Source of the DNA: BACL21 sp038141525
Lineage (GTDB): Bacteria > Bacteroidota > Bacteroidia > Flavobacteriales > Flavobacteriaceae
Assembly (NCBI GenBank): GCA_038141525.1
Contig: JAYQIF010000001.1
Coordinates: 124,001-188,000, forward strand
Direction: 5' to 3'
DNA length: 64,000 bases
In this document: piece after piece, positions 44,311 to 52,925 of the stretch
Position numbering within the stretch: the stretch's first letter is position 1
Layout of the letters: each line of letters begins with the position of its first letter
Notes under the pieces: generated by a model
Database searches by the model: none
What the model saw: only the letters and a program-made list of their open reading frames with translations
What the model was told of the DNA's origin: nothing
Program-made: the position numbers and the translations under genes

Positions 44311-45000
44311 ATGGATGTAAGAAGACTAATGGGCTATATTGTCGCGGTAACCTTTATGATCAACACTGTAGCCAGTTGCCAAAACAAAACGACCATCAAC
44401 ACGGGTTATAAAGCACAGGACTTTTCTCAAAGCATTCAACGCATAAAAGAGATGGATCAAACGGGGCTGAGCAAGGCTTATTTAGCCAGCGGCTGTTTCT
44501 GGTGTGTCGAGGCCATTTACGAGAGACTCCAAGGCGTTGAGGAAGTCATTTCGGGATACGCTGGAGGCCAAACGCCTTACCCGACTTATGGTGCGAGCAA
44601 TACAGGGCTTACCGGACATGCCGAGGCCGTCGTGATTTATTACAATCCCGAAATTGTAGACTTTGCAACTTTGATCAAGGTTTATTTTGCCTCACAAAAC
44701 ATCAGTCAGTTCAACGGGCAAGGGCCAGATTACGGGTCTCAATACCGCAGTATTTTATTTTTCCAAAATCAAGAGCAGGCCGAGATCATTGCGCAACAAA
44801 TAAGCCAACTAGAAAAAGAGTTAGGCCAAGGCAAGGTAGCCGCGGAGGTCCAAGCCTTTGATAAATTTTGGCCCGCTGAGGATTATCACCAAGATTACGA
44901 GGCCAATCACCCATACCACCCGTATATCGTAAATATCTCTATCCCACGTCTGAAGCGCGTGATGACAAAATTGCCTGGTCTTTTTAAAGGGTCTGAATAA
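44311..45000 (+). CDS. msrA: Peptide-methionine (S)-S-oxide reductase MsrA, exported
   Basis: Repairs oxidised methionine. From the ATG at 44311 (MDVRRLMGYIVAVTFMINTVASCQNK) there is a signal with a lipobox-like Cys, so a periplasmic lipoprotein form is likely. The 229 residues include the catalytic Cys in YLASGCFWCVEAIYERLQGV, VISGYAGGQTPYPTYG, HAEAVVIYYNPE, YGSQYRSILF and DYHQDYEANHPYHPYI. The TTG start at 44284 would lie in the terminator T run and is rejected. It is convergent with the CDGSH gene (6 bp). Confidence 0.94.
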   Translation: MDVRRLMGYIVAVTFMINTVASCQNKTTINTGYKAQDFSQSIQRIKEMDQTGLSKAYLASGCFWCVEAIYERLQGVEEVISGYAGGQTPYPTYGASNTGLTGHAEAVVIYYNPEIVDFATLIKVYFASQNISQFNGQGPDYGSQYRSILFFQNQEQAEIIAQQISQLEKELGQGKVAAEVQAFDKFWPAEDYHQDYEANHPYHPYIVNISIPRLKRVMTKLPGLFKGSE

Positions 45001-45006
45001 ACGGGT

Positions 45007-45186
45007 TTAATTCTTGTGACTGCCGTCGCAAAGCGGCATACTGGCACTTTTACCGCATCGACAAAAAGAACTGCGGCGTTCACGGCGCTCTACGGTTCCA
45101 TCGGGATGATTTAGCTCGATGGTGCCGACCACCACAACAGGGCCATTTTCGATTAGATTTACTTGAGTTACGTGTTCTGAGGACAT
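45007..45186 (-). CDS. CDGSH iron-sulfur domain protein
   Basis: A 59-residue protein. The C-terminal half carries the CDGSH motif FCRCGKSASMPLCDGSHKN, with three Cys and one His that bind a redox-active [2Fe-2S] cluster, as in mitoNEET-type domains. The N-terminal half (VNLIENGPVVVVGTIEL) is the beta strand pair typical of bacterial single-domain members. It may act in redox or iron-sulfur handling. It is convergent with msrA (6 bp) and divergent from kynU. Confidence 0.93.
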   Translation of the reverse strand: MSSEHVTQVNLIENGPVVVVGTIELNHPDGTVERRERRSSFCRCGKSASMPLCDGSHKN

Positions 45187-45314
45187 AGCATATAATTTAA
45201 TTTGAGCGGTAAGCCGCTGCTTGTTAATTTTTTCTCGACTTAAAAATACTAAATTTAGGAGGACTAGGGCATATTGTGTAATTTTAAGAATTCAAGTTAT
45301 AGGTTACGCCAAGA

Positions 45315-46577
45315 ATGAACGACCAATCATTAAATAGAGCCGCATTGCTCGACCAACAAGATCCATTATCGGCTTTTGGTCGAGCATTCGAAATTCCACA
45401 AGATGACAACGGGAATCCTTTGGTTTATTTATGTGGTAACTCGCTGGGATTGCAGCCCAAACAAACCAAAAATTATATCGACCAAGAATTGGAGCACTGG
45501 GCTAAATGGGGCGTCGATGGTCATACAAAAGGACATAACGCCTGGCTCCCCTATCACGAGCTATTGACCCATCAAATGGCGAGAGTCGTCGGGGCCAAAG
45601 ATCAAGAAGTGGTCGTAATGAACACCCTTACCGTGAACCTTCACCTCATGATGGTCTCTTTCTACCAACCTTCCGTACACCGTCATAAAATAATTATTGA
45701 AGCCGACGCATTTCCCAGTGATCGTTACGCCGTGGAAAGTCAGATTAATTTCCATGGATACAAACCAGAGCAAAGTTTATTGCTTTGGCAACCGAATCCA
45801 GAAACGGGACTATGTGAACTCTCTGATTTACAGGAACTCATCGACAAGCATCAGGACAGTATCGCCTTGATCATGCTCGGTAATTCAAATTATTATTCTG
45901 GCCAGGTTTACCCCATAGGTGAAATCACTGAGCTGGGTCATCACTGCGGCGCAAAAGTCGGCTTTAATCTGGCTCATGGGGCGGGAAACATATTGTGTGA
46001 CCTTCATCATAACAATGTAGATTTTGCCGTTTGGTGCTCTTATAAATACCTCAACAGTGGTCCGGGAAGTTTAGGGGGCGTATTTGTGCACCAACGTCAT
46101 GCCAAGGCACACGAGCTCCCGCGTTTTACTGGATGGTGGGGCCACAACAAAGAAACACGATTCAAAATGCGTGATGCCTTTGAGCCGATGGATGGCGCCG
46201 AAGGATGGCAACTGAGCAACCCCCCAATTTTGTCCATGGCTGCAATACGGGCATCATTAGAGATTTTTGACCGTGCGGGTATGACGGCACTTAGAGAGAA
46301 ATCCTTAAAGCTCACGGCCTTTATGGCAGAGCTCCTCTCATCACTCGACACGGATAAAATACGTATTATGACGCCACTTGATCCGGACCAGCGCGGGGCT
46401 CAATTGTCACTACAAATCAAAAATAGTGACCGTTCACTCCACAAGGCATTGACCGATTCAGGTGTGGTCAGTGACTGGCGAGAACCCGATGTAATCCGTG
46501 TGGCCCCTGCCCCGCTTTACAACAGCTTCCAAGATGTCTATAATTTTGTACAACGCTTAAACCACTGTCTCAAATGA
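45315..46577 (+). CDS. kynU: Kynureninase
   Basis: PLP enzyme cleaving kynurenine or 3-hydroxykynurenine to anthranilate or 3-hydroxyanthranilate plus alanine. 420 residues, full length. Motifs are VYLCGNSLGLQPKQT, WGVDGHTKGHNAWLPYHE, VVVMNTLTVNLHLMMVSFYQP, GFNLAHGAGNILCDLHHNNVDFAVWCSYKYLNSGPGSLGGVFVH with the Schiff-base Lys, and FTGWWGHNKETRFKM. It opens the kynurenine cluster and overlaps kmo by 4 bases (ATGA). Confidence 0.97.
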   Translation: MNDQSLNRAALLDQQDPLSAFGRAFEIPQDDNGNPLVYLCGNSLGLQPKQTKNYIDQELEHWAKWGVDGHTKGHNAWLPYHELLTHQMARVVGAKDQEVVVMNTLTVNLHLMMVSFYQPSVHRHKIIIEADAFPSDRYAVESQINFHGYKPEQSLLLWQPNPETGLCELSDLQELIDKHQDSIALIMLGNSNYYSGQVYPIGEITELGHHCGAKVGFNLAHGAGNILCDLHHNNVDFAVWCSYKYLNSGPGSLGGVFVHQRHAKAHELPRFTGWWGHNKETRFKMRDAFEPMDGAEGWQLSNPPILSMAAIRASLEIFDRAGMTALREKSLKLTAFMAELLSSLDTDKIRIMTPLDPDQRGAQLSLQIKNSDRSLHKALTDSGVVSDWREPDVIRVAPAPLYNSFQDVYNFVQRLNHCLK

Positions 46578-47980
46578 CCATTGACACAAAGGATAAAATT
46601 TTAATTATTGGTGCAGGTCTTTGCGGCAGTTTATTAGCCCTAAGGCTGGCCCAAAAAGGTCATCAGGTAACGCTGATTGAAAAACGCCCGGATCTGCGCC
46701 GTCAGAGTTTGGATGCAGGGCGCTCAATCAATTTAGCCTTAAGCGACAGAGGATTGAGTGCACTTAGGATGGCCGGAATGGACCAAAAGGCCTTAGCCAT
46801 TAGTTTGCCGATGACCGGACGCATGATTCATCAACAAGGGCGAGATTCCTTTTTTAGCCCCTACAGCGGTAATCCCGGCACGGCCATAAATTCAATTTCC
46901 CGACCAGGACTCAATGCGTTACTTCTCGATGCGGTTGAAAAACTCAATGCCGTAACCTTATATTTTGATACTCCTTGCGTGGCACTAGATATACAGCGCG
47001 GTGTTGCGCGGTTCGAGCAGCATTTTCCCGATGACCCGAAGACCGAACCTGCCCACCTCGAAATTGAGGCTGATGTTATTTTTGGTTGTGATGGCGCGGG
47101 ATCCGTCGTGAGAAAAACACTTCAAGAACAAAAAGGCCCCGATTTTGATTTTTCTTTGGACTGGCTCAGTCATGGATACAAAGAACTTTCTATCGCTGCA
47201 GGCACTCATGGAGATTATCAATTGCGCCCCGATGCATTGCATATATGGCCTCGTGGCCAAGACATGATCATCGCGCTACCAAATCTGGATAAAAGTTTTA
47301 CGGTAACTCTATTCATGAGTCATACCCGACAACCTTATGGTTTTGATCAAATACAGTCAACCGAGCAAATTATCAACTATTTCAAAGAACAATATCCTGA
47401 TCTTTTAACGCTTATTCCGGATCTGGTCCAACAGTATAAAGAAAACCCAACGGGGCCTTTGGGCACCATAAAATGTGGCCCATGGAATTACGGCGGCCGC
47501 GCCCTGATTATGGGAGACGCAGCCCACGCCATAGTCCCGTTTTATGGACAGGGCATGAACGCCTCGTTTGAGGATGTGCTGGTGCTGGACCAGCTGATGG
47601 ATTCAGGGATACAGCAGTGGAACGCACTTTTTGAAGAATTTGCCACAACACGTAAAAAAGACGCTGATGCAATAGCCAACCTCGCCCTGGATAATTTTCA
47701 TGAAATGAAAGAGCACACAGCAGACCCGATATTTCAACGCAAACGCAGCATCGAGGTACGGCTAGAACAAGAGCGCCCTAGAGACTATCAGAGTAAGTAC
47801 TCTATGGTGACCTTCAGACCAGAATTGACTTATCATCAAGCCATGACGCGTGGTCGTGCCCAAGATAAAGCTATCGAACAGCTCCTGCGCGAAAATAGAT
47901 TACATGAGTCACAAGATCTAGAACAACAACTCAGGTTGATCCAGCAACAGACCCAACGGCTCATGACCGAGAAAAAATAA
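46574..47980 (+). CDS. kmo: Kynurenine 3-monooxygenase
   Basis: FAD and NADPH-dependent hydroxylation of kynurenine. 468 residues: FAD dinucleotide fold IIGAGLCGSLLALRLAQKGHQVTLIEKRPDLR, RSINLALSDRGLSAL, FGCDGAGSVVRKTL, SHGYKELSI and the second FAD motif RALIMGDAAHAIVPFYGQGMNASFEDVLVLD. A basic C-terminal tail (LRENRLHESQDLEQQLRLIQQQ) could contact the membrane. Together with kynU it makes 3-hydroxyanthranilate, the branch to 2-aminomuconate. Confidence 0.97.
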   Translation: MTIDTKDKILIIGAGLCGSLLALRLAQKGHQVTLIEKRPDLRRQSLDAGRSINLALSDRGLSALRMAGMDQKALAISLPMTGRMIHQQGRDSFFSPYSGNPGTAINSISRPGLNALLLDAVEKLNAVTLYFDTPCVALDIQRGVARFEQHFPDDPKTEPAHLEIEADVIFGCDGAGSVVRKTLQEQKGPDFDFSLDWLSHGYKELSIAAGTHGDYQLRPDALHIWPRGQDMIIALPNLDKSFTVTLFMSHTRQPYGFDQIQSTEQIINYFKEQYPDLLTLIPDLVQQYKENPTGPLGTIKCGPWNYGGRALIMGDAAHAIVPFYGQGMNASFEDVLVLDQLMDSGIQQWNALFEEFATTRKKDADAIANLALDNFHEMKEHTADPIFQRKRSIEVRLEQERPRDYQSKYSMVTFRPELTYHQAMTRGRAQDKAIEQLLRENRLHESQDLEQQLRLIQQQTQRLMTEKK

Positions 47981-48030
47981 TAGGATTAAAATAACAAAGC
48001 AGTCAATACATAACGATCAACTCTTGCTCT

Positions 48031-48459
48031 ATGGCACAATCTAACAATCAACTCATCGACGGCAAAGCCACTCCCCGCGGGGCCTACCCTCACATAAAGC
48101 GTGTGGGAGATTATCTTTATATTTCAGGAACCAGCGCCCGAAAACCAGACAATACTATTGCGGGCGCCAATAAGGTAGATGTTATGGGAACCGTGCAACT
48201 GGACATCAAAGCGCAAACTACGGCGGTTTTGGAGAACATAAAAGACTATTTGCATGCAGAGGGGGCCAGTCTTGAGGATTTGGTTGACTTAACGACTTTT
48301 CTGGTGAACATGAATGATTTTGCGGGTTACAATGAAGTCTATGGGCAGTATTTTAACGCAGAAACAGGACCAGCGCGCACTACGGTGGCCGTGCATCAAT
48401 TGCCGAATCCCTTAATGCTCGTAGAAATTAAGGCCACGGCCTATAAACCACAAAAATAA
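48031..48459 (+). CDS. RidA-family 2-aminomuconate deaminase
   Basis: A 142-residue YjgF/RidA fold protein. GKATPRGAYPHIKRVGDYLYISGTSARKPDNTI, IKDYLHAEGASLEDLVDLTTFLVNMNDFAGYNEVYGQYF and GPARTTVAVHQLPNPLMLVEIKATAYK show the trimer-interface Arg and Glu that hold the substrate. In kynurenine meta-cleavage clusters the family member deaminates 2-aminomuconate to 4-oxalocrotonate. The call rests on context: it lies between kmo and the semialdehyde dehydrogenase and overlaps the latter by one base. Confidence 0.88.
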   Translation: MAQSNNQLIDGKATPRGAYPHIKRVGDYLYISGTSARKPDNTIAGANKVDVMGTVQLDIKAQTTAVLENIKDYLHAEGASLEDLVDLTTFLVNMNDFAGYNEVYGQYFNAETGPARTTVAVHQLPNPLMLVEIKATAYKPQK

Positions 48460-49916
48460 TGCTCGAAGTCCTGAATTTTATCGACGGTAAATTTGTCGCT
48501 TCTGTTTCGGGGCGGCATTTGGACTACATCGAGCCGGCCACAGGCAAAGTTTATGGCAGCCTACCGGAGAGTCAATCACAGGATGTAGATCTGGCTTATC
48601 AGGCGGCCAATCAGGCGCTCAGCGTCTGGCGCAATACGACTTTAGATCAGCGCAGCGCTGTGCTTTATCGCATCGCGGATTTGATTGATCAAAATCTTGA
48701 TTCCTTGGCGCAAGCCGAGTCAAAAGATAGCGGTAAGCCATTGTCTTTAGCTACAGCAGTGGACATTCCTCGAGCCTCAAGTAATTTTCGATTTTTTGCA
48801 CACGCCTTAACTCAATTTTCGAGTGAAGCTCATGAGAGCGTCGGTCATAACACCATTAATTTTACCCTCAGACACCCAATCGGCGTGGTGGGTTGTATCT
48901 CACCATGGAATCTTCCTCTTTATCTCTTTAGCTGGAAAATTGCTCCTGCTCTGGCCGCAGGCAATACCGTCGTGGCCAAACCCAGTGAACTTACACCAGT
49001 TACAGCCTATTTACTGGCGAAGATTTGTCTGCAGGCAGGGCTTCCCGCGGGGGTACTCAACATTGTAAATGGGACCGGTTCCAGTGCGGGGCAAGCCATT
49101 GTCGCTCATCCCGATATCAAAGCCATTTCATTTACAGGAGGGACGGCTACAGGAGCGCATATCGCGGGTGTCGCAGCCCCGATGTTTAAAAAATTATCGC
49201 TCGAACTCGGCGGAAAAAACCCGAATATCATATTTGCAGATTGTGATTATCCGCTCATGTTAGAGACGACCCTAAAGTCTTCTTTTGCCAACCAAGGACA
49301 GATTTGTTTGTGTGGTAGTCGCCTATTTGTAGAACGACCTATTTACGAGCAATTCAAAAAAGATTTCGTGAGTCGGGTGACCCAACTTAAGGTGGGGCCA
49401 CCAAGCGAGTCGGTCGATCTAGGTGCGGTTATTTCTAAAGAACATCGTCAAAAAATCCTTGATTACATCGAAATAGCTAAAAAAGAAGGCGGGGTGATCC
49501 TGACAGGTGGTCAAAAAGTTACTGTTGACAGGCATCCAGAGGGTTATTATTTACAACCCACCGTAATAGAAGTTCAGGACCATTTATGTCGTGTCAATCA
49601 AGAGGAGATTTTTGGCCCCGTGGTAACGCTCATGCCTTTTGACCACGAAGAAGAGGTTATTGAAATGGCCAATAGCGTCACTTACGGTCTTTCGGCAAGT
49701 TTATGGACCACCAATCTGGATCGTTCTATGCGTTTTGGCCAACAACTAGAATCGGGCATTGTATGGGTCAACACCTGGCTCAATCGTGACCTGCGGACTC
49801 CATTTGGCGGGGTCAAGTCGAGCGGCGTGGGACGTGAGGGCGGATTTGAGGCTTTGCGCTTTTTTACGGAACCTAAAAATATTTGTATTCGCTACAACGC
49901 AAATTCAAATGGATGA
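48459..49916 (+). CDS. 2-aminomuconate 6-semialdehyde dehydrogenase (ALDH family)
   Basis: 485-residue NAD-dependent aldehyde dehydrogenase. It shows the Asn of the oxyanion hole (SPWNLPLYLFSWKIAPALAAGNTVVAKPSE), the NAD motif SFTGGTATGAHIA, the general-base Glu in LELGGKNPNIIF, the catalytic Cys in SSFANQGQICLCGSRLFVE, and EEIFGPVVTLMPF. The subgroup includes 2-hydroxymuconate and 2-aminomuconate semialdehyde dehydrogenases. It acts on the product of ACMSD encoded downstream, so the order matches the pathway. Confidence 0.93.
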   Translation: MLEVLNFIDGKFVASVSGRHLDYIEPATGKVYGSLPESQSQDVDLAYQAANQALSVWRNTTLDQRSAVLYRIADLIDQNLDSLAQAESKDSGKPLSLATAVDIPRASSNFRFFAHALTQFSSEAHESVGHNTINFTLRHPIGVVGCISPWNLPLYLFSWKIAPALAAGNTVVAKPSELTPVTAYLLAKICLQAGLPAGVLNIVNGTGSSAGQAIVAHPDIKAISFTGGTATGAHIAGVAAPMFKKLSLELGGKNPNIIFADCDYPLMLETTLKSSFANQGQICLCGSRLFVERPIYEQFKKDFVSRVTQLKVGPPSESVDLGAVISKEHRQKILDYIEIAKKEGGVILTGGQKVTVDRHPEGYYLQPTVIEVQDHLCRVNQEEIFGPVVTLMPFDHEEEVIEMANSVTYGLSASLWTTNLDRSMRFGQQLESGIVWVNTWLNRDLRTPFGGVKSSGVGREGGFEALRFFTEPKNICIRYNANSNG

Positions 49917-49968
49917 CAGGGCCAGCTGAATGTAACAATTCTAAAAAAATTAGATTAAAATCATCAAT

Positions 49969-50755
49969 ATGGAATTAAATCTTACAGGAAAAACAGCCTT
50001 AGTTTGTGGCAGTACCGCGGGTATCGGAAAAGCGACCGCTATGGAACTGGCCAAACTCGGCGCACAGGTCGTCTTATTGGCCAGAAACCCGGAAAAACTG
50101 GCACAAACTCTGGTAGAATTACCAAAAGACGCTGATCAAAAACACGATTCAATGGCTGTTGATTTTAGCGACACTGACGCTTTTCGAGCTGCTGTGGAGC
50201 GCCTTACCTCGTGAACATCAGTTTCATATTTTGATCAATAACACCGGTGGACCTAAGGCAGGCCCTGCATTTGACGCAGATCCTGAAGCCTATGCCACAG
50301 CATTTGCCCAGCACCTTTTGTGTAATCAAATATTGGCACAAGGAGTCGTGCCAGGGATGAAACAAGCCAAATTTGGGCGCATTATCAATGTTATTTCGAC
50401 ATCGGTCAAACAACCCATCGAAAACCTTGGCGTGAGCAACACTATTCGTGGGGCTGTAGCCAATTGGAGTAAAACTTTATCTGTTGAGCTGGGACCTTTT
50501 GGCATTACAGTGAATAATGTACTCCCGGGTTTTACGGCCACAGATCGTCTGGATGACATTGTAAATTCTGCGGCAAAACGTTTCAATAAAAGTACTCAGG
50601 AGGCCCGTGATTTTATGACCTCTGTAGTACCGGACAGGCGTTTTGCTCGGCCCGAAGAAATAGCATTCGGTATTGCTTTTTTATGCAGTCCCTCAGCCAG
50701 CTATATCAACGGCATCAATTTGCCTATTGATGGTGGACGCACAAAATCTTTGTAA
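49969..50755 (+). CDS. Atypical short-chain dehydrogenase (BKR-like), frameshifted
   Basis: About 261 residues once repaired. It opens with the Rossmann motif KTALVCGSTAGIGKATAMELAKLG and has HILINNTGGPKAGP, then ISTSVKQPIENLGVSNTIRGAVANWSKTLSVELGPFGITVNNVLPGFTATDRL and a C-terminal FLCSPSASYINGINLPIDGG. The usual catalytic Tyr-x3-Lys is replaced (SNTIRGAV), as in the known BKR-like subgroup with an imperfect tetrad. Around 50200-50204 an extra C shifts the frame (CGCCTTA for CGCTTA). It lies inside the kynurenine cluster between the ALDH and ACMSD; its step is not established. Confidence 0.85.
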
Positions 50756-50810
50756 CTTTAAAAAGGCCAAACAACAACAACGATTACAACCACCAATATA
50801 AACTTGTGAG

Positions 50811-51893
50811 ATGAAAAGAAAATTGCGCATCAACGGTCATTCTCATTTACTCCCCTACCCAGAGGAAATTCCTGCATTTATGAAGGACAAAGGAATTTTT
50901 TGGGTGGACAAAGACCGTAAATATATGTTGCAAAAGGATTGGAGTAGACCTGTAACGGATTCAAGTTTCTTTTTGGATGAAAAACTGCAGTGGATGGATC
51001 GCTACAAGATTGATCACGCTGTTGTTTTGAATTTATCGCAGCTTTACGGCAATGGATTGCGCCTGGAAGAAATGAAACAAGCGCTTAGGTTTCAAAACGA
51101 TTTTAATGCCCGCATTCAGCACGATCACGGCAATAAGTTTACTTGCGGTTTTGTTGTGCACCCGGGATTTGTGCGGGGTGCGATGTGGGAGATAGAACGC
51201 TGTGTTGAACAGCTTGGCCTGAGATTACTTTGTTTGCCGACTCATTATATGGATACCATAGGGACTTGGCGCAGTATATTTGATGCGGAAAATGAGCCGA
51301 TTTTTGAGCTCGCCTCAAAATATAATTTAGCGGTTGAAATCCACCCCTATGACGGCGAAAAATTCATCAAGCTACAAAATACCGCATGGCGATTTCACCT
51401 AATCTGGATGCTGGCACAATGTGCTGATGCTTACCACTTCTATACCTTAAACGGCTATGCCGATAAGTTCCCTGGTATGCGTACTTGTTTTGCCCATGGG
51501 GGACAATTGGCTCAGATTAATTTGGGCCGACGCATCCAAGGTTTTGACGGCCGACCAGATTTATTTGAAGAAAAAGTTCATCCGCGCAAAAGTGTGGGTC
51601 ACAGAAACATATTTTTTGACACTTTGGTGCACGATACAGGTTCTTTGGAATTATTGATTAAAAATCAGGGGAGCAAACAAGTACTCATGGGCTTGGACGA
51701 CCCTTACCCGCTAGGAGAAATGGAAAGTGCCGCTCAATCCTCATATCCTGGAAAAATTCTTGATTTGGCCCAAAAACAAGGACTCCTCAATGAGCAAGAG
51801 TGTGATGCAATTTGGGAAGACAACGTACTGCAATGGCTTTTTGGCGATGATGAAAAAGCTAAAAAAGAATTGGCACAAAAAATATTGAGCTGA
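50811..51893 (+). CDS. 2-amino-3-carboxymuconate-6-semialdehyde decarboxylase (ACMSD)
   Basis: Zinc-dependent, amidohydrolase-fold non-oxidative decarboxylase that takes ACMS away from quinolinate and toward 2-aminomuconate. 360 residues: metal-binding INGHSHLLPYPEEIPAFM (His-x-His), the substrate region LQWMDRYKIDHAVVLNLSQLYGNG, LRLLCLPTHYMDT, VEIHPYDGEKFI, TCFAHGGQLAQINLGRRIQGF and the conserved Asp in LMGLDDPYPLGEMES. It ends one base into the O-methyltransferase gene. Confidence 0.93.
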   Translation: MKRKLRINGHSHLLPYPEEIPAFMKDKGIFWVDKDRKYMLQKDWSRPVTDSSFFLDEKLQWMDRYKIDHAVVLNLSQLYGNGLRLEEMKQALRFQNDFNARIQHDHGNKFTCGFVVHPGFVRGAMWEIERCVEQLGLRLLCLPTHYMDTIGTWRSIFDAENEPIFELASKYNLAVEIHPYDGEKFIKLQNTAWRFHLIWMLAQCADAYHFYTLNGYADKFPGMRTCFAHGGQLAQINLGRRIQGFDGRPDLFEEKVHPRKSVGHRNIFFDTLVHDTGSLELLIKNQGSKQVLMGLDDPYPLGEMESAAQSSYPGKILDLAQKQGLLNEQECDAIWEDNVLQWLFGDDEKAKKELAQKILS

Positions 51894-52534
51894 TGGATTT
51901 TCTACCCGAAGATATTGAGCAGTACGCCCAGGACCATACCCAAGAAGAACCTCAGCTGTTACAAGAACTCAATCTTGAAACCTGGCAAACTGTGCTTGCC
52001 CCAAGAATGCTCAGTGGTCCATTACAGGGACGTTTACTCAGTCTTATCGCACAACTGGTACAGCCAAAAGCTATTCTAGAAATCGGCACCTATACCGGCT
52101 ATTCTGCTTTGTGCCTATCTGAGGGCTTAACCCCTGATGGCGTCTTACATACCATCGATCGCAATGCAGAACTAAGGCGGCTACAACAAAAATATTTTGA
52201 CCATTCAGGTAAAGGGCATCAAATTATTGCGCACCTCGGGGACGCCTCGGAAATACTCGCTAATCTTGATCAACAATTTGATTTGGTGTTCATCGACGCA
52301 GATAAATCCAACTACTTGAATTATCTGGAGCTCGTCACACCGATGTTGATCTCGGGAGGTTTACTCATTAGCGATAATGTGCTATGGAGTGGTAAAGTTG
52401 CGCAAAAAGCAAAGGACGACGACAAAGACACCAAGGTCTTACAAGAATTTAACAGACAGCTAAAAAATCACCCCGAATACCAGACGGTGTTATTGCCCAT
52501 TAGAGACGGACTTACCTTATCACGAAAAAAATAA
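51893..52534 (+). CDS. Class I SAM-dependent O-methyltransferase (caffeoyl-CoA OMT-like)
   Basis: 213 residues of the metal-dependent catechol/caffeoyl-CoA O-methyltransferase family. It has the SAM motif AILEIGTYTGYSALCLSEGL, HTIDRNAELRRLQQKYF, the acidic metal-binding FDLVFIDADKSNYLNYLEL and LLISDNVLWSGKVAQ. The substrate is unknown. It overlaps the ACMSD stop by one base and could be co-expressed with the kynurenine cluster. The stop directly abuts the convergent tatA stop with no gap. Confidence 0.92.
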   Translation: MDFLPEDIEQYAQDHTQEEPQLLQELNLETWQTVLAPRMLSGPLQGRLLSLIAQLVQPKAILEIGTYTGYSALCLSEGLTPDGVLHTIDRNAELRRLQQKYFDHSGKGHQIIAHLGDASEILANLDQQFDLVFIDADKSNYLNYLELVTPMLISGGLLISDNVLWSGKVAQKAKDDDKDTKVLQEFNRQLKNHPEYQTVLLPIRDGLTLSRKK

Positions 52535-52807
52535 TTAAAGCTGACGCTTTATCGGACCGGTTATTTGATCGACATCTTCTTTGACCTGATCAATACTCTT
52601 TTTGAATTCAGAGACATCTACCCCTTGTTTATCGGCACTTTTGGTAATTTCTTTTTTGATATCATCGGTCGCGTGGCGAATCTGCTTCATGGTCTTACCA
52701 AGGCCACGAGCAATTTCGGGCACCTTATCGGCCCCGAACACCATCAGGACAATAAACACAATAAAGGCTATTTCAGCACCGCTGATAAAAAGTACCGGGC
52801 AAATCAT
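52535..52807 (-). CDS. tatA: Twin-arginine translocase subunit TatA/TatE
   Basis: A 90-residue pore-forming subunit of the Tat export machinery. It has one N-terminal membrane helix (GAEIAFIVFIVLMVFG), the FG hinge and an amphipathic helix (ADKVPEIARGLGKTMKQIRHATDDIKKEI), followed by a charged, probably coiled tail (VDVSEFKKSIDQVKEDVDQI). No tatC is adjacent. It is convergent with the O-methyltransferase gene, and a terminator hairpin separates it from the upstream M1 peptidase gene. Confidence 0.93.
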   Translation of the reverse strand: MICPVLFISGAEIAFIVFIVLMVFGADKVPEIARGLGKTMKQIRHATDDIKKEITKSADKQGVDVSEFKKSIDQVKEDVDQITGPIKRQL

Positions 52808-52844
52808 AGCGCAAAGATATTAAAGTTCAGAGGACCATAAACAA

Positions 52845-52870
52845 AAGCTCCGATGAAATCATCGGAGCTT
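52845..52870 (-). terminator. Hairpin after the M1 peptidase gene
   Basis: AAGCTCCGATGA (52845-52856) and TCATCGGAGCTT (52859-52870) form a nearly perfect palindrome with a two-base centre. On the minus strand it follows the M1 stop by about 55 bases and runs into a weak T-rich stretch (TTTGTTTAT), just before tatA. Confidence 0.7.
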
Positions 52871-52925
52871 CAACAACTTTATTTTATTTAATAAAAGCAG
52901 CTCAGTACATGGACTGCAATTATCC

